Source: Seleniivibrio woodruffii
GTDB lineage: Bacteria > Chrysiogenota > Deferribacteres > Deferribacterales > Geovibrionaceae
Direction: 5' to 3'
DNA length: 64,000 nt
NCBI RefSeq assembly: GCF_029267515.1
Contig: NZ_JAJUIS010000001.1
Span: 248,001-312,000, forward strand
The translations under genes were made by a program, and so were the position numbers. How positions within the stretch are numbered: position 1 is the stretch's first letter; each line of letters starts with the position of its first letter. Shown one piece after another: positions 47,085 to 54,836 of this stretch. The notes beneath the pieces are model-generated. The model ran no database searches. It saw only the letters and a list, made by a program, of their open reading frames with translations, and was not told where the DNA came from.

Positions 47085-47849
47085 ATGGGAAAAATTATCG
47101 CAATTGCAAACCAAAAAGGCGGCGTAGGCAAGACCACGACCGCGATAAATTTAAGCTCGGCGCTGGCATTTGCCGAGGCAAAGGTTCTTGTTGTGGACAT
47201 GGACCCGCAGGGCAACGCCACAAGCGGTCTCGGTGTGTCCCTTGAGGAGGGGCAGCCGTCCATCTATGACGTTTTGATAGGCAGAGCGGAAGCGAAGGAC
47301 TCCATTATCCACACAAGCGTTGAAAACCTCGACATAATCCCCGGAAACATAAACCTTTCCGCAGCGGAGATTGAGCTTGTCACCGAGATATCAAGAGAAA
47401 CCAAGCTGAAAAAGGCGCTGGCAAAGATATCAGACGATTACACTCTGGTGATAATCGACTGTCCTCCTTCGCTGGGACTTCTCACCGTCAACTCGCTTAC
47501 GGCGGCAAACTCCGTGCTTATCCCGCTTCAGTGCGAATATTATGCTATGGAGGGTCTGGGGCAGCTTCTCAACACCATAGGTCTGATACGCGAAAGCCTG
47601 AACGAAGAGCTTGAGATGGAGGGCATACTGCTCACCATGCACAACCCCAGCAACAACCTTTCAAAAGAGGTTCAGAAACAGGTGGAGGAATATTTCAGCG
47701 AAAGCCTGTTCAAGACCATCATCCCAAGAAATGTGAAACTTGCCGAGGCTCCCAGTTTCGGTCAGTCCATAATAGAATACGACCTTAAATCAAAGGGTGC
47801 CGCGAGCTATATTGACCTCGCAAAAGAGATGCTGGAGAGGATATCATGA
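47085..47849 (+). CDS. parA: chromosome partitioning ATPase ParA (Soj)
   Basis: ParA is the Walker-type ATPase whose nucleoid-bound gradient moves ParB-parS complexes. The 254-residue protein has the deviant Walker A motif KGGVGKTT (Lys11-Thr18) and DMDPQGNATSG, and lacks an N-terminal helix-turn-helix, as expected for chromosomal Soj-type proteins. The ATG at 47085 has no strong ribosome site. It overlaps parB by ATGA and starts a run of eight same-strand genes. Confidence 0.96.
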   Translation: MGKIIAIANQKGGVGKTTTAINLSSALAFAEAKVLVVDMDPQGNATSGLGVSLEEGQPSIYDVLIGRAEAKDSIIHTSVENLDIIPGNINLSAAEIELVTEISRETKLKKALAKISDDYTLVIIDCPPSLGLLTVNSLTAANSVLIPLQCEYYAMEGLGQLLNTIGLIRESLNEELEMEGILLTMHNPSNNLSKEVQKQVEEYFSESLFKTIIPRNVKLAEAPSFGQSIIEYDLKSKGAASYIDLAKEMLERIS

Positions 47850-48688
47850 AAAAAACCTCACTGGGCAAAGGACTTGAATCGCTGATACCTAAGGCTGACA
47901 AGCCAAGAACCATGGTCAGCGAGATAGACATCACGGATATCTATCCCAACCCCGACCAGCCGAGGAAAGTTTTTGATGAAGAGGCTCTTGCAGAACTCAC
48001 CGAATCTGTCCGCAGAAACGGTATAATTCAGCCTATCGTTCTGGCGAAAACAGAGGAAGGCTACGTTATCATAGCCGGAGAAAGGCGCTGGCGCGCGGCG
48101 GGTCTCGCCGGACTGCGCAGGGTGCCTGCGGTTGTGCGCGAGATAATCAGAGAGTCCGAGCAGATGGAGCTTGCCCTCATAGAGAATATCCAGAGGGAGG
48201 ATCTCGGCGCGCTGGAACTTGCAAGAGCGTATAAAAACCTGATGGAAACCCACGGCTACCGTCAGGAGGATGTTGCGGACGTAGTAGGAAAAAGCCGCTC
48301 CGCAGTGGCAAACACCATCCGCCTTCTGGGGCTTCCTTCACGTGTGATAGAAGCTCTGGAAATGAAGAAGATAACCGAAGGTCACGCAAGGTGTCTTATC
48401 GGTCTGGATGAGAAAAAGGCTGTTGAAATACTTATCAGAATAATAGAAAATGACCTTTCCGTCCGTGAAGCCGAAAAACTGGCTTCCAAAAAAGAGAAGC
48501 TGGAACCCGAAAAAACGGAAAAATCCGAAAACGTATTCCTGCTCAGTCTCAAAAGCGAGATGGAGGAATTTTTCAAAACTCAGGTTGAGATCAAATCCAG
48601 AAAAGACGGCGGAACAATTGAGATAAAATATACCAGCAATGATGAGCTTGACAGAATTATCAGGAGCATCAGAGGGGAATTAAGTTGA
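47846..48688 (+). CDS. parB: chromosome partitioning protein ParB (Spo0J)
   Basis: ParB is the CTP-dependent clamp that loads at parS and spreads on DNA. The 280-residue protein has the CTP-binding motif GERRWRAA (from Gly78), the ENIQRED segment (113-119), the helix-turn-helix around residues 138-160 (RQEDVADVVGKSRSAVAN) and a C-terminal dimerisation region. The perfect parS at 7287-7302 is the predicted target. Its stop overlaps a TTG start of the bactofilin gene. Confidence 0.96.
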   Translation: MKKTSLGKGLESLIPKADKPRTMVSEIDITDIYPNPDQPRKVFDEEALAELTESVRRNGIIQPIVLAKTEEGYVIIAGERRWRAAGLAGLRRVPAVVREIIRESEQMELALIENIQREDLGALELARAYKNLMETHGYRQEDVADVVGKSRSAVANTIRLLGLPSRVIEALEMKKITEGHARCLIGLDEKKAVEILIRIIENDLSVREAEKLASKKEKLEPEKTEKSENVFLLSLKSEMEEFFKTQVEIKSRKDGGTIEIKYTSNDELDRIIRSIRGELS

Positions 48689-49047
48689 TAAAGGGAAAAG
48701 ACACCGGCGGCATCGACGCGTTTCTCGGCAAAAACACGACGTTTCAGGGTACATTGATTTTCGACGGACTGGTCAGAATCGACGGTAACTTTGAAGGTAA
48801 TATAAAAACAGAGGACACTCTGGTTATTGCAAACTCCGGCAATGTTAAGGCGGAGATTGAAGCGGGGGACATAAAAATTTCCGGACGCTTTGACGGCGTT
48901 ATCACTGCGAAGACAAAGGTCGAGCTTTATAAGCCAGCATATGTGACAGGAACCATTATCACACCGGTTTTCAAGGTTGAAGAGGGTGTTGTGTTCAACG
49001 GAAGCTGTCAGATGGGCGAGGACAGAAGCATCGGCACAGAGGAGTGA
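48685..49047 (+). CDS. bactofilin family cytoskeletal protein
   Basis: Bactofilins polymerise without nucleotide into membrane-linked filaments that place cell-wall enzymes or ParAB machinery. The 120-residue protein is a short beta-helix with repeated strands (TTFQGTLIFDGLVRIDGNFEG, split here, then VIANSGNVKAEIEAGDI, ISGRFDGVITA) and little beyond the core. It probably starts at TTG 48685 (TTGA overlap with the parB stop) with GAGGGG upstream. Being coupled to parAB suggests a role in chromosome positioning or cell shape. Confidence 0.9.
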   Translation: MIKGKDTGGIDAFLGKNTTFQGTLIFDGLVRIDGNFEGNIKTEDTLVIANSGNVKAEIEAGDIKISGRFDGVITAKTKVELYKPAYVTGTIITPVFKVEEGVVFNGSCQMGEDRSIGTEE

Positions 49048-49052
49048 CCCCC

Positions 49053-49814
49053 ATGAGAAAACCCCTTATATTCGGCAACTGGAAGATGAACCTCGACGTG
49101 AAGCAGTCAGATGACCTTGTGCGTTCTCTGCTCTCTGTCAAACTGGACTACGGAATGGTTGACGTCGGTGTTGCGCCGGATTTCTGCAGCCTTTCCACAG
49201 TGGCAAGAACAATCAGGGACATGGGTGTTCCGATATCCGTTGCCGGACAAAACGTTTCCCAGCATGAAAAAGGAGCATTCACAGGTGATGTAAACGCCGA
49301 TATGCTTCTTACAGCGGGAGCAGATTCCGTTATTATCGGACATTCAGAGAGAAGAACGGTTTTCGGAGAAAGTGATGAACTTATCAACGAGAAGGTGCGT
49401 CTTGCTCTTAGATGTAAACTCCACACCATCCTCTGCGTCGGCGAGCTTCTTGCTGAAAGAGAGGCTGGAGTTCATGTTGAAAAAGTGCTTTACCAGCTTG
49501 GTATGGGTCTTAAAGGGGTAAGCGTTGACCGTGTAAACAACATTGTCATTGCTTATGAACCTGTTTGGGCGATAGGTACAGGAAAGACGGCAACCCCCGC
49601 GGACGCGGAGGAGATGCACGCCGCCATAAGAAAGTTTCTGTCTAAGACTTATGGACCTGTAATAGCAAACAAGATACGCATCCTTTACGGCGGAAGCGTT
49701 AAGCCCGACAACATCGGAGCGCTGATGCTCAGAGAGAATATTGACGGAGCACTGGTTGGCGGAGCCAGCCTTGTTGCTGAAGATTTTATAAAAATAATCA
49801 ACTATTATAAATAA
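49053..49814 (+). CDS. tpiA: triosephosphate isomerase
   Basis: TpiA interconverts dihydroxyacetone phosphate and glyceraldehyde 3-phosphate. The 253-residue enzyme has GNWKMN, the catalytic His in IIGHSERR, the catalytic Glu in AYEPVWAIGTG and the phosphate loop ILYGGSVKPDN. The ATG at 49053 is preferred over an in-frame GTG at 49044, which lies within the GGAG ribosome site. It is embedded in the parAB-bactofilin-secG run. Confidence 0.96.
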   Translation: MRKPLIFGNWKMNLDVKQSDDLVRSLLSVKLDYGMVDVGVAPDFCSLSTVARTIRDMGVPISVAGQNVSQHEKGAFTGDVNADMLLTAGADSVIIGHSERRTVFGESDELINEKVRLALRCKLHTILCVGELLAEREAGVHVEKVLYQLGMGLKGVSVDRVNNIVIAYEPVWAIGTGKTATPADAEEMHAAIRKFLSKTYGPVIANKIRILYGGSVKPDNIGALMLRENIDGALVGGASLVAEDFIKIINYYK

Positions 49815-49829
49815 CTCGGAGATTTTTTA

Positions 49830-50147
49830 ATGTACACTGTAATTCTCGCAATCCATATCGTAATCTGCTTTCTGCTTATCCTTGCGGTTCTTATACAGTC
49901 AGGCAAGGGTTCTTCACTCGGTTCTGCATTCGGCGGCGGAGCCGGCGACGTTTTCGGACCAGGCGCACCGGTTAACATAATGAACAAGGTTACAACCGTT
50001 ATTGCCATTATCTTTATGCTGACATCGCTTACTCTGGCTGTTCTTTCCACGCAGAAAACAACCGGCAGCATCATGCAGAGCAACCCCGCTGGTCAGCAGG
50101 CACCTGCCGAAACCAAAAAACCTGTTATCCCGATGGAGTCTAAGTAA
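49830..50147 (+). CDS. secG: preprotein translocase subunit SecG
   Basis: SecG is the small accessory subunit of the SecYEG channel. The 105-residue protein has two transmembrane helices (about 3-22 and 50-70) joined by the Gly-rich loop QSGKGSSLGSAFGGGAGDVF, typical of the family, and a Pro/Ala-rich tail. It follows tpiA, a common tpiA-secG pairing in bacteria, with 15 bases between them. Confidence 0.93.
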   Translation: MYTVILAIHIVICFLLILAVLIQSGKGSSLGSAFGGGAGDVFGPGAPVNIMNKVTTVIAIIFMLTSLTLAVLSTQKTTGSIMQSNPAGQQAPAETKKPVIPMESK

Positions 50148-50148
50148 G

Positions 50149-51792
50149 GTGATCAAAAAGTTTCTTGCCGTACTGCTTGTTTTTGCCGTTTTCGGCTGCG
50201 GGCAGAAAAAATCGGACAGCGGCGCAGAGCCGGAAGTTTCGCGTAAACGGGCTATTCCCAATGCGGTTTACGGAGATGCTGTTGTTGTTTCAATGCTCGG
50301 TGACGCGACGGGGCTTATTTACAATATAACCTCAGATTCCGCATCACACGACGTAGCTGATAAGATTTACAACGGTCTGGTGCGATACGACAAGAACATG
50401 AATATAGTCGGAGATCTGGCTGACAGCTGGGAGATTGTTGACGACGGAAAAGGTATCATCTTTCACCTGAATCAGGACGTCAGATGGCACGACGGCAAAC
50501 CTTTTACTGCTGAGGATGTGGAGTTTACCTATAAATTCATGATAGATGACAAAACGCCCACTTCTTACGATGCGGATTTCAGGCTTGTCAGCAAATTTGA
50601 AATTATTGACAAATACACAGTAAAGGTTTCTTACAACGAACCGTTTGCTCCGGCACTCATAAGCTGGGGAATGCCTATGCTGCCCAAGCATCTTTTGCAG
50701 GGGCAGGATGTTAAAAAGTCCCCTCTGCTCAGAAGACCGGTGGGTACAGGTCCTTATAAGTTTCTTGAATGGAAGGCGGGTGATTCAATCACCCTTGTGG
50801 CAAACGACGACTATTTCCTCGGAAGACCGTATCTTGACAGATACATCTTCCGGATAATCCCAGACACTGCAACGACGTTCCTTGAACTACTCAACGGTTC
50901 CATAGATATTATGGGGCTTTCACCTCTGCAATGGTCAAAGCAGACAGACAGCAACCCCAGGTTCACCAGCCAGTATAACAAGCATATGTATCTGGCTTCC
51001 AGCTATGACTATGTGGGATATAATCAGAAAAAACCCATGTTTCAGGATAAGCGCGTGCGTCAGGCTCTGGCATACGCAACTCCGAAGCAGGACATAATAA
51101 AAGGTCTTCAGTTCGGGCTTGGTGTTGAGGCGACAGGACCATATAAACCAGGAACGGTCTGGTATAATCCCAACGTCAAAAAATATGATTACAACATTGA
51201 AACCGCTAAAAAACTCCTTGCTCAGGCGGGATACAAAGATACCAACGGCGACGGAATCGTTGAAAAAGAAGGTAAACCCCTGAAATTTGAACTGATAACC
51301 AATCAGGGCAACACTGTCCGTACCAGCATATGCGAGGTTTTGCAGAAAAGCTGGGAGAAGATAGGGGTCAAGGTTGATATACGGGTCCTTGAATGGGCGA
51401 CCTTCATAAACGAATATATAAACAAACAGAAATTCGATGCAGTTGTGCTCGGCTGGAACATTCTGAACGATCCAGACCTGTACGATGTTTGGTATTCCGG
51501 CAACTGCGGCGGACAGAAGCTGAACTTCATCTGCTATCAGAACAAAGAGCTTGATGAACAGCTCATCGCCGGACGCAAAGAGTTCGATCCTCAAAAACGT
51601 AAAGAATATTACTTCAAGGCTCAGGAGATTCTGGCTGAGGATCAGCCCTATACATTCCTTATGGTGCCCAATGCTCTTGTTGCGGTAAGCAAGCGTTTCA
51701 ACGAAGTGCGACCCGCGCCCGCCGGCATAGGATACAATCAGGAAGACTGGTGGGTTGAGAAGGACAAGCAGAAATACAGCTTCCAGAAGTAA
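50149..51792 (+). CDS. peptide/solute ABC transporter substrate-binding lipoprotein (SBP family 5)
   Basis: The 547-residue protein starts at GTG 50149 and has a signal peptide with a C at residue 17 (VFAVFGCGQKK), though the lipobox is non-standard at position -3. It shows the family 5 features LADSWEIVDDGKGIIFHL, VRWHDGKPFTAEDV and GTGPYKFLEW. Such proteins capture oligopeptides, dipeptides or nickel chelates for ABC uptake; the ligand is not evident. It is followed by the two permease genes but no ATPase genes, which must lie elsewhere. Confidence 0.9.
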   Translation: MIKKFLAVLLVFAVFGCGQKKSDSGAEPEVSRKRAIPNAVYGDAVVVSMLGDATGLIYNITSDSASHDVADKIYNGLVRYDKNMNIVGDLADSWEIVDDGKGIIFHLNQDVRWHDGKPFTAEDVEFTYKFMIDDKTPTSYDADFRLVSKFEIIDKYTVKVSYNEPFAPALISWGMPMLPKHLLQGQDVKKSPLLRRPVGTGPYKFLEWKAGDSITLVANDDYFLGRPYLDRYIFRIIPDTATTFLELLNGSIDIMGLSPLQWSKQTDSNPRFTSQYNKHMYLASSYDYVGYNQKKPMFQDKRVRQALAYATPKQDIIKGLQFGLGVEATGPYKPGTVWYNPNVKKYDYNIETAKKLLAQAGYKDTNGDGIVEKEGKPLKFELITNQGNTVRTSICEVLQKSWEKIGVKVDIRVLEWATFINEYINKQKFDAVVLGWNILNDPDLYDVWYSGNCGGQKLNFICYQNKELDEQLIAGRKEFDPQKRKEYYFKAQEILAEDQPYTFLMVPNALVAVSKRFNEVRPAPAGIGYNQEDWWVEKDKQKYSFQK

Positions 51793-51801
51793 GAGTTGCA
51801 A

Positions 51802-52782
51802 ATGCTCAGATACATAGCCGCGAGACTCGCAGGGATGATCCCTCTGCTCTTCGGCATCACCCTGATCTGCTTTTTTGTTATCCATCTTGCTCCGGGGGAT
51901 CCCGCGCAGTTTCTTGCGTCCATGAATCCGAAATTTTCGGAGACTGCATACCAGAAATTTGAAAAGATGTACGGGCTGGACAAGCCTCTCCCCGAACAGT
52001 ACATTATATGGCTGAAACGTGTTGCGGTGCTGGATTTCGGGGAATCTTTCAGTCAGGACGGAAAGACCGTCACTGCAAAAATAATGGAGCGGATGCCCGT
52101 CACTATCTATCTGAACGTTATGGGTATGCTCCTCATATTCCTCATAGCCCTGCCTCTTGGGGTCTGGTCGGCGTATAAACAGAACAGCCTGTTCGATAAA
52201 AGCGTTACAGTGTTCGTATTCATAGGGTTTGCCGTACCAACTTTCTGGCTGGCGCTCCTCTGCATGTACTATTTCGGTGTGATAAAGGGCTGGCTGCCCA
52301 TATCCGGTCTTACTTCATATAATTTCGATCAGCTTTCATTTTTAGGCAAGGTATGGGATGTCGCGTGGCATTCTTTTCTGCCTGTTCTTCTGTCGGTTTT
52401 CGGCGGTCTGGCGGGATTGAGCCGTTTTGCCAGAAACTCAATGCTTGAGGTGCTGGGTGAGGATTACATTATCAGCGCACGGGCGAGAGGGCTTTCTGAG
52501 CGCAGAGTTGTTTTCAAACATGCACTGAAAAATGCTATGCTGCCTGTGGTCACTATACTGGGGCTTTCCGTTCCGGGGCTTATCGGCGGCAGTGTCATTT
52601 TCGAATCAATATTCGGCATAGCCGGAATGGGGCAGCTTTTCTATCAGGCTGTTATGATGCGTGACTATCCCGTTGTCATGGGTATACTGGTGATGGGTGC
52701 CGTGCTCACCCTTATCGGCAACCTTATTGCGGATATCTGCTACGGGCTTGTAGATCCAAGGATACGATATGGCAAAAAATAG
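51802..52782 (+). CDS. ABC transporter permease (DppB/OppB family)
   Basis: The 326-residue inner-membrane protein has six predicted helices, the DppB N-terminus [19 protein letters not shown] and the EAA-type loop [20 protein letters not shown] that contacts the ATPases. It should pair with the following DppC-like permease to import the solute bound by the upstream lipoprotein. The ATG at 51802 is preferred; an in-frame TTG at 51796 adds only two residues. Its 3' end overlaps the next gene by 14 bases. Confidence 0.93.
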   Translation: MLRYIAARLAGMIPLLFGITLICFFVIHLAPGDPAQFLASMNPKFSETAYQKFEKMYGLDKPLPEQYIIWLKRVAVLDFGESFSQDGKTVTAKIMERMPVTIYLNVMGMLLIFLIALPLGVWSAYKQNSLFDKSVTVFVFIGFAVPTFWLALLCMYYFGVIKGWLPISGLTSYNFDQLSFLGKVWDVAWHSFLPVLLSVFGGLAGLSRFARNSMLEVLGEDYIISARARGLSERRVVFKHALKNAMLPVVTILGLSVPGLIGGSVIFESIFGIAGMGQLFYQAVMMRDYPVVMGILVMGAVLTLIGNLIADICYGLVDPRIRYGKK

Positions 52783-53599
52783 GCTGCTCGGTAAGGTTAA
52801 GGGGAGTTACCTGTTTTATTCAGGTCTTGCAGTGGTGCTGTTTTTTATAATTCTTGCAGTGTTTGCACCTGTTATCGCTACTCATGACCCAACCGCAATA
52901 GACCTTAATAATATATTCGCCGCACCATCCGCAGAGCATTTCTTCGGTACTGATGAGCTTGGCAGAGATGTTTTCAGCCGCATTCTATACGGCAGCCGCA
53001 TATCTTTGTTTGTCGGCTTTGTCGCAGTGGGTATATCGCTTATAATAGGTGTTTTCCTCGGACTTATCGCCGGATATTTCGGCGGCTGGACAGATATAAT
53101 CATAATGCGCATTGTTGACATAATGCTCTGTTTCCCCGCTTTTTTCCTGATACTTGCGGTTATAGCATTTCTTAACCCCTCAGTTTTCAACGTAATGGCA
53201 GTAATAGGGCTAACCGGCTGGATGGGAGTGACCCGTCTTGTGCGGGCAGAGGTTATGAGCGTTAAAACCCGTGATTACATAACCGCGGCGCAGGTGCAGG
53301 GAATTTCAGGAAGAATAATAATGTTCAAGCACATTCTGCCAAACGTAATGACGCCTATTTTCGTAACGGCGACTCTGGGCATAGCGGGAGCTATACTCAC
53401 TGAAAGTTCTCTGAGTTTCCTTGGGCTCGGCGTTCAGCCCCCTACCCCTTCATGGGGAAATATCCTGACAGCAGGCAAGGACAATATCATGTTTGCTTGG
53501 TGGCTGTCCATGTTCCCCGGTCTTGCCATATTCGTCACTGTACTGGGTTATAATCTTCTGGGCGAAGGTCTGAGAGATATTTTAGACCCGAAAAACTAG
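52769..53599 (+). CDS. ABC transporter permease (DppC/OppC family)
   Basis: The 276-residue inner-membrane protein has the DppC landmarks [19 protein letters not shown], the EAA loop [20 protein letters not shown] and [19 protein letters not shown]. It completes the binding-protein/permease set, but the two ATPases (DppD, DppF) are missing from this locus: the next gene is on the other strand and overlaps its stop by 4 bases. The ATPases are presumably encoded elsewhere or shared. Confidence 0.93.
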   Translation: MAKNRLLGKVKGSYLFYSGLAVVLFFIILAVFAPVIATHDPTAIDLNNIFAAPSAEHFFGTDELGRDVFSRILYGSRISLFVGFVAVGISLIIGVFLGLIAGYFGGWTDIIIMRIVDIMLCFPAFFLILAVIAFLNPSVFNVMAVIGLTGWMGVTRLVRAEVMSVKTRDYITAAQVQGISGRIIMFKHILPNVMTPIFVTATLGIAGAILTESSLSFLGLGVQPPTPSWGNILTAGKDNIMFAWWLSMFPGLAIFVTVLGYNLLGEGLRDILDPKN

Positions 53600-54786
53600 C
53601 GTCTGGGCGGCTCTATGTTCATAAGGACGGAAGGGTCCGCCTTAACGATGGTACATCTTCCCACAGCTTCTTCCAGAGAGAGATCGTAGCCGTCTCTGAT
53701 ATCCGCAAGGGTGTTCGCCAGAAAAAGCGCTTCCACACATGCCTTTGTGTTTGCAGATGCAAGCTCAGGCGTATGATGAAACAGGGCTGATTCCACTGCA
53801 TACTGGTTAAAATTCCACATTTTCAGAAAATATGCTCCTACCTCTGCATGGTTGACAGAAAAGTTGCCCGATTCCTTTTCACATGTAAAATAGTCAGTAT
53901 CGGGATTCTCCGCTCTGTATGCCGTAATGCTCTGAAATTCCAGAGGAAAGAAGACAAGCTGGATTATTTTGCCTATGTCGTGGATGATGCCCACAGAGTT
54001 ATTAAGCGGTGAGAGCGAGCACTCCCTGTATATGTGGGAGATGCTGTTCAGATAATAGTTTGTTTCGACTGAATGTTTGACTGTAGCCTCAAAATACTGG
54101 TTCTGCTCGGCTGTCATGTTAAGGTTTGCAGCCAGCGAGTGCATCAGCACAATGTCTTTAACAGTGTTAAGCCCCATGAAGATTATCGCTTTTTCAACAG
54201 AGGTTCCCGCAAAGCTGCCGTAAAATGCTGAGTTGGCAACGTGAAGTATTTTTGATGTCAGGGTAACGTCGCCTGAGACTGTCTGGGCTATTCTGGTCAG
54301 TGGCAGGTCGTTGTTGAGCGCGTTCATAAGGGATTCGTAGATATTCATGACAATTGGAAAACTGTTGGAACCGTTATGTATCTGACGGATGCGCTTGTTA
54401 TCCATGCTGGTGTGCACACGCGCCATGTCCGCGAGTTTTGACATGATAAGGTGTCTGTTGGACGAGGAATCTATATATGCACAGGCTATACCTTTGATGA
54501 TGGCTTTGATGATAGTGTCTTCATTAGTGCTGCTGCCAACAATGAGACGGGTTGAAAAGCTGTTCAGGGACGCGGCGTATTGAAGAAATTTAATTCCGTC
54601 GGTTCCGTCCAGATCGAATTCTGAAACGATTATATCAAAATTTCTTTTTGTAAGCAGGTCATATGCTTCTTCGGTATTTGCCGCAATGGTCATATCAAAA
54701 CAGAGGCTGCCGAGAACCTCCTTAACGTCCATGCAGGCACGGCTGTGGTTGCATAAGATCAGCAGGGAAATATCAGGGTGTGTCAT
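53596..54786 (-). CDS. pseudo-receiver plus HDOD domain protein
   Basis: The 396-residue protein has an N-terminal receiver-like domain (1-125) and an HDOD domain (about 135-390) that keeps the HDIGK motif. The receiver lacks the acid pair (Asn13-His14), has Glu56 in place of the phospho-acceptor Asp (IIVSEFDLDG) and lacks the switch Lys, so conventional phosphorylation is unlikely. HDOD proteins are regulatory hubs for motility or stress, with targets unknown here. It is a single gene convergent with the peptide transporter. Confidence 0.88.
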   Translation of the reverse strand: MTHPDISLLILCNHSRACMDVKEVLGSLCFDMTIAANTEEAYDLLTKRNFDIIVSEFDLDGTDGIKFLQYAASLNSFSTRLIVGSSTNEDTIIKAIIKGIACAYIDSSSNRHLIMSKLADMARVHTSMDNKRIRQIHNGSNSFPIVMNIYESLMNALNNDLPLTRIAQTVSGDVTLTSKILHVANSAFYGSFAGTSVEKAIIFMGLNTVKDIVLMHSLAANLNMTAEQNQYFEATVKHSVETNYYLNSISHIYRECSLSPLNNSVGIIHDIGKIIQLVFFPLEFQSITAYRAENPDTDYFTCEKESGNFSVNHAEVGAYFLKMWNFNQYAVESALFHHTPELASANTKACVEALFLANTLADIRDGYDLSLEEAVGRCTIVKADPSVLMNIEPPRR

Positions 54787-54836
54787 ATATTTTCTCTAAT
54801 CTGAGTATAGAACATTTGTTATGGTTTGGAAAGCGA

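Noticed and set aside
47305-47313. Perfect DnaA box inside parA
   Set aside because: Isolated and within a coding sequence; no supporting parS, A+T-rich region or second box nearby.
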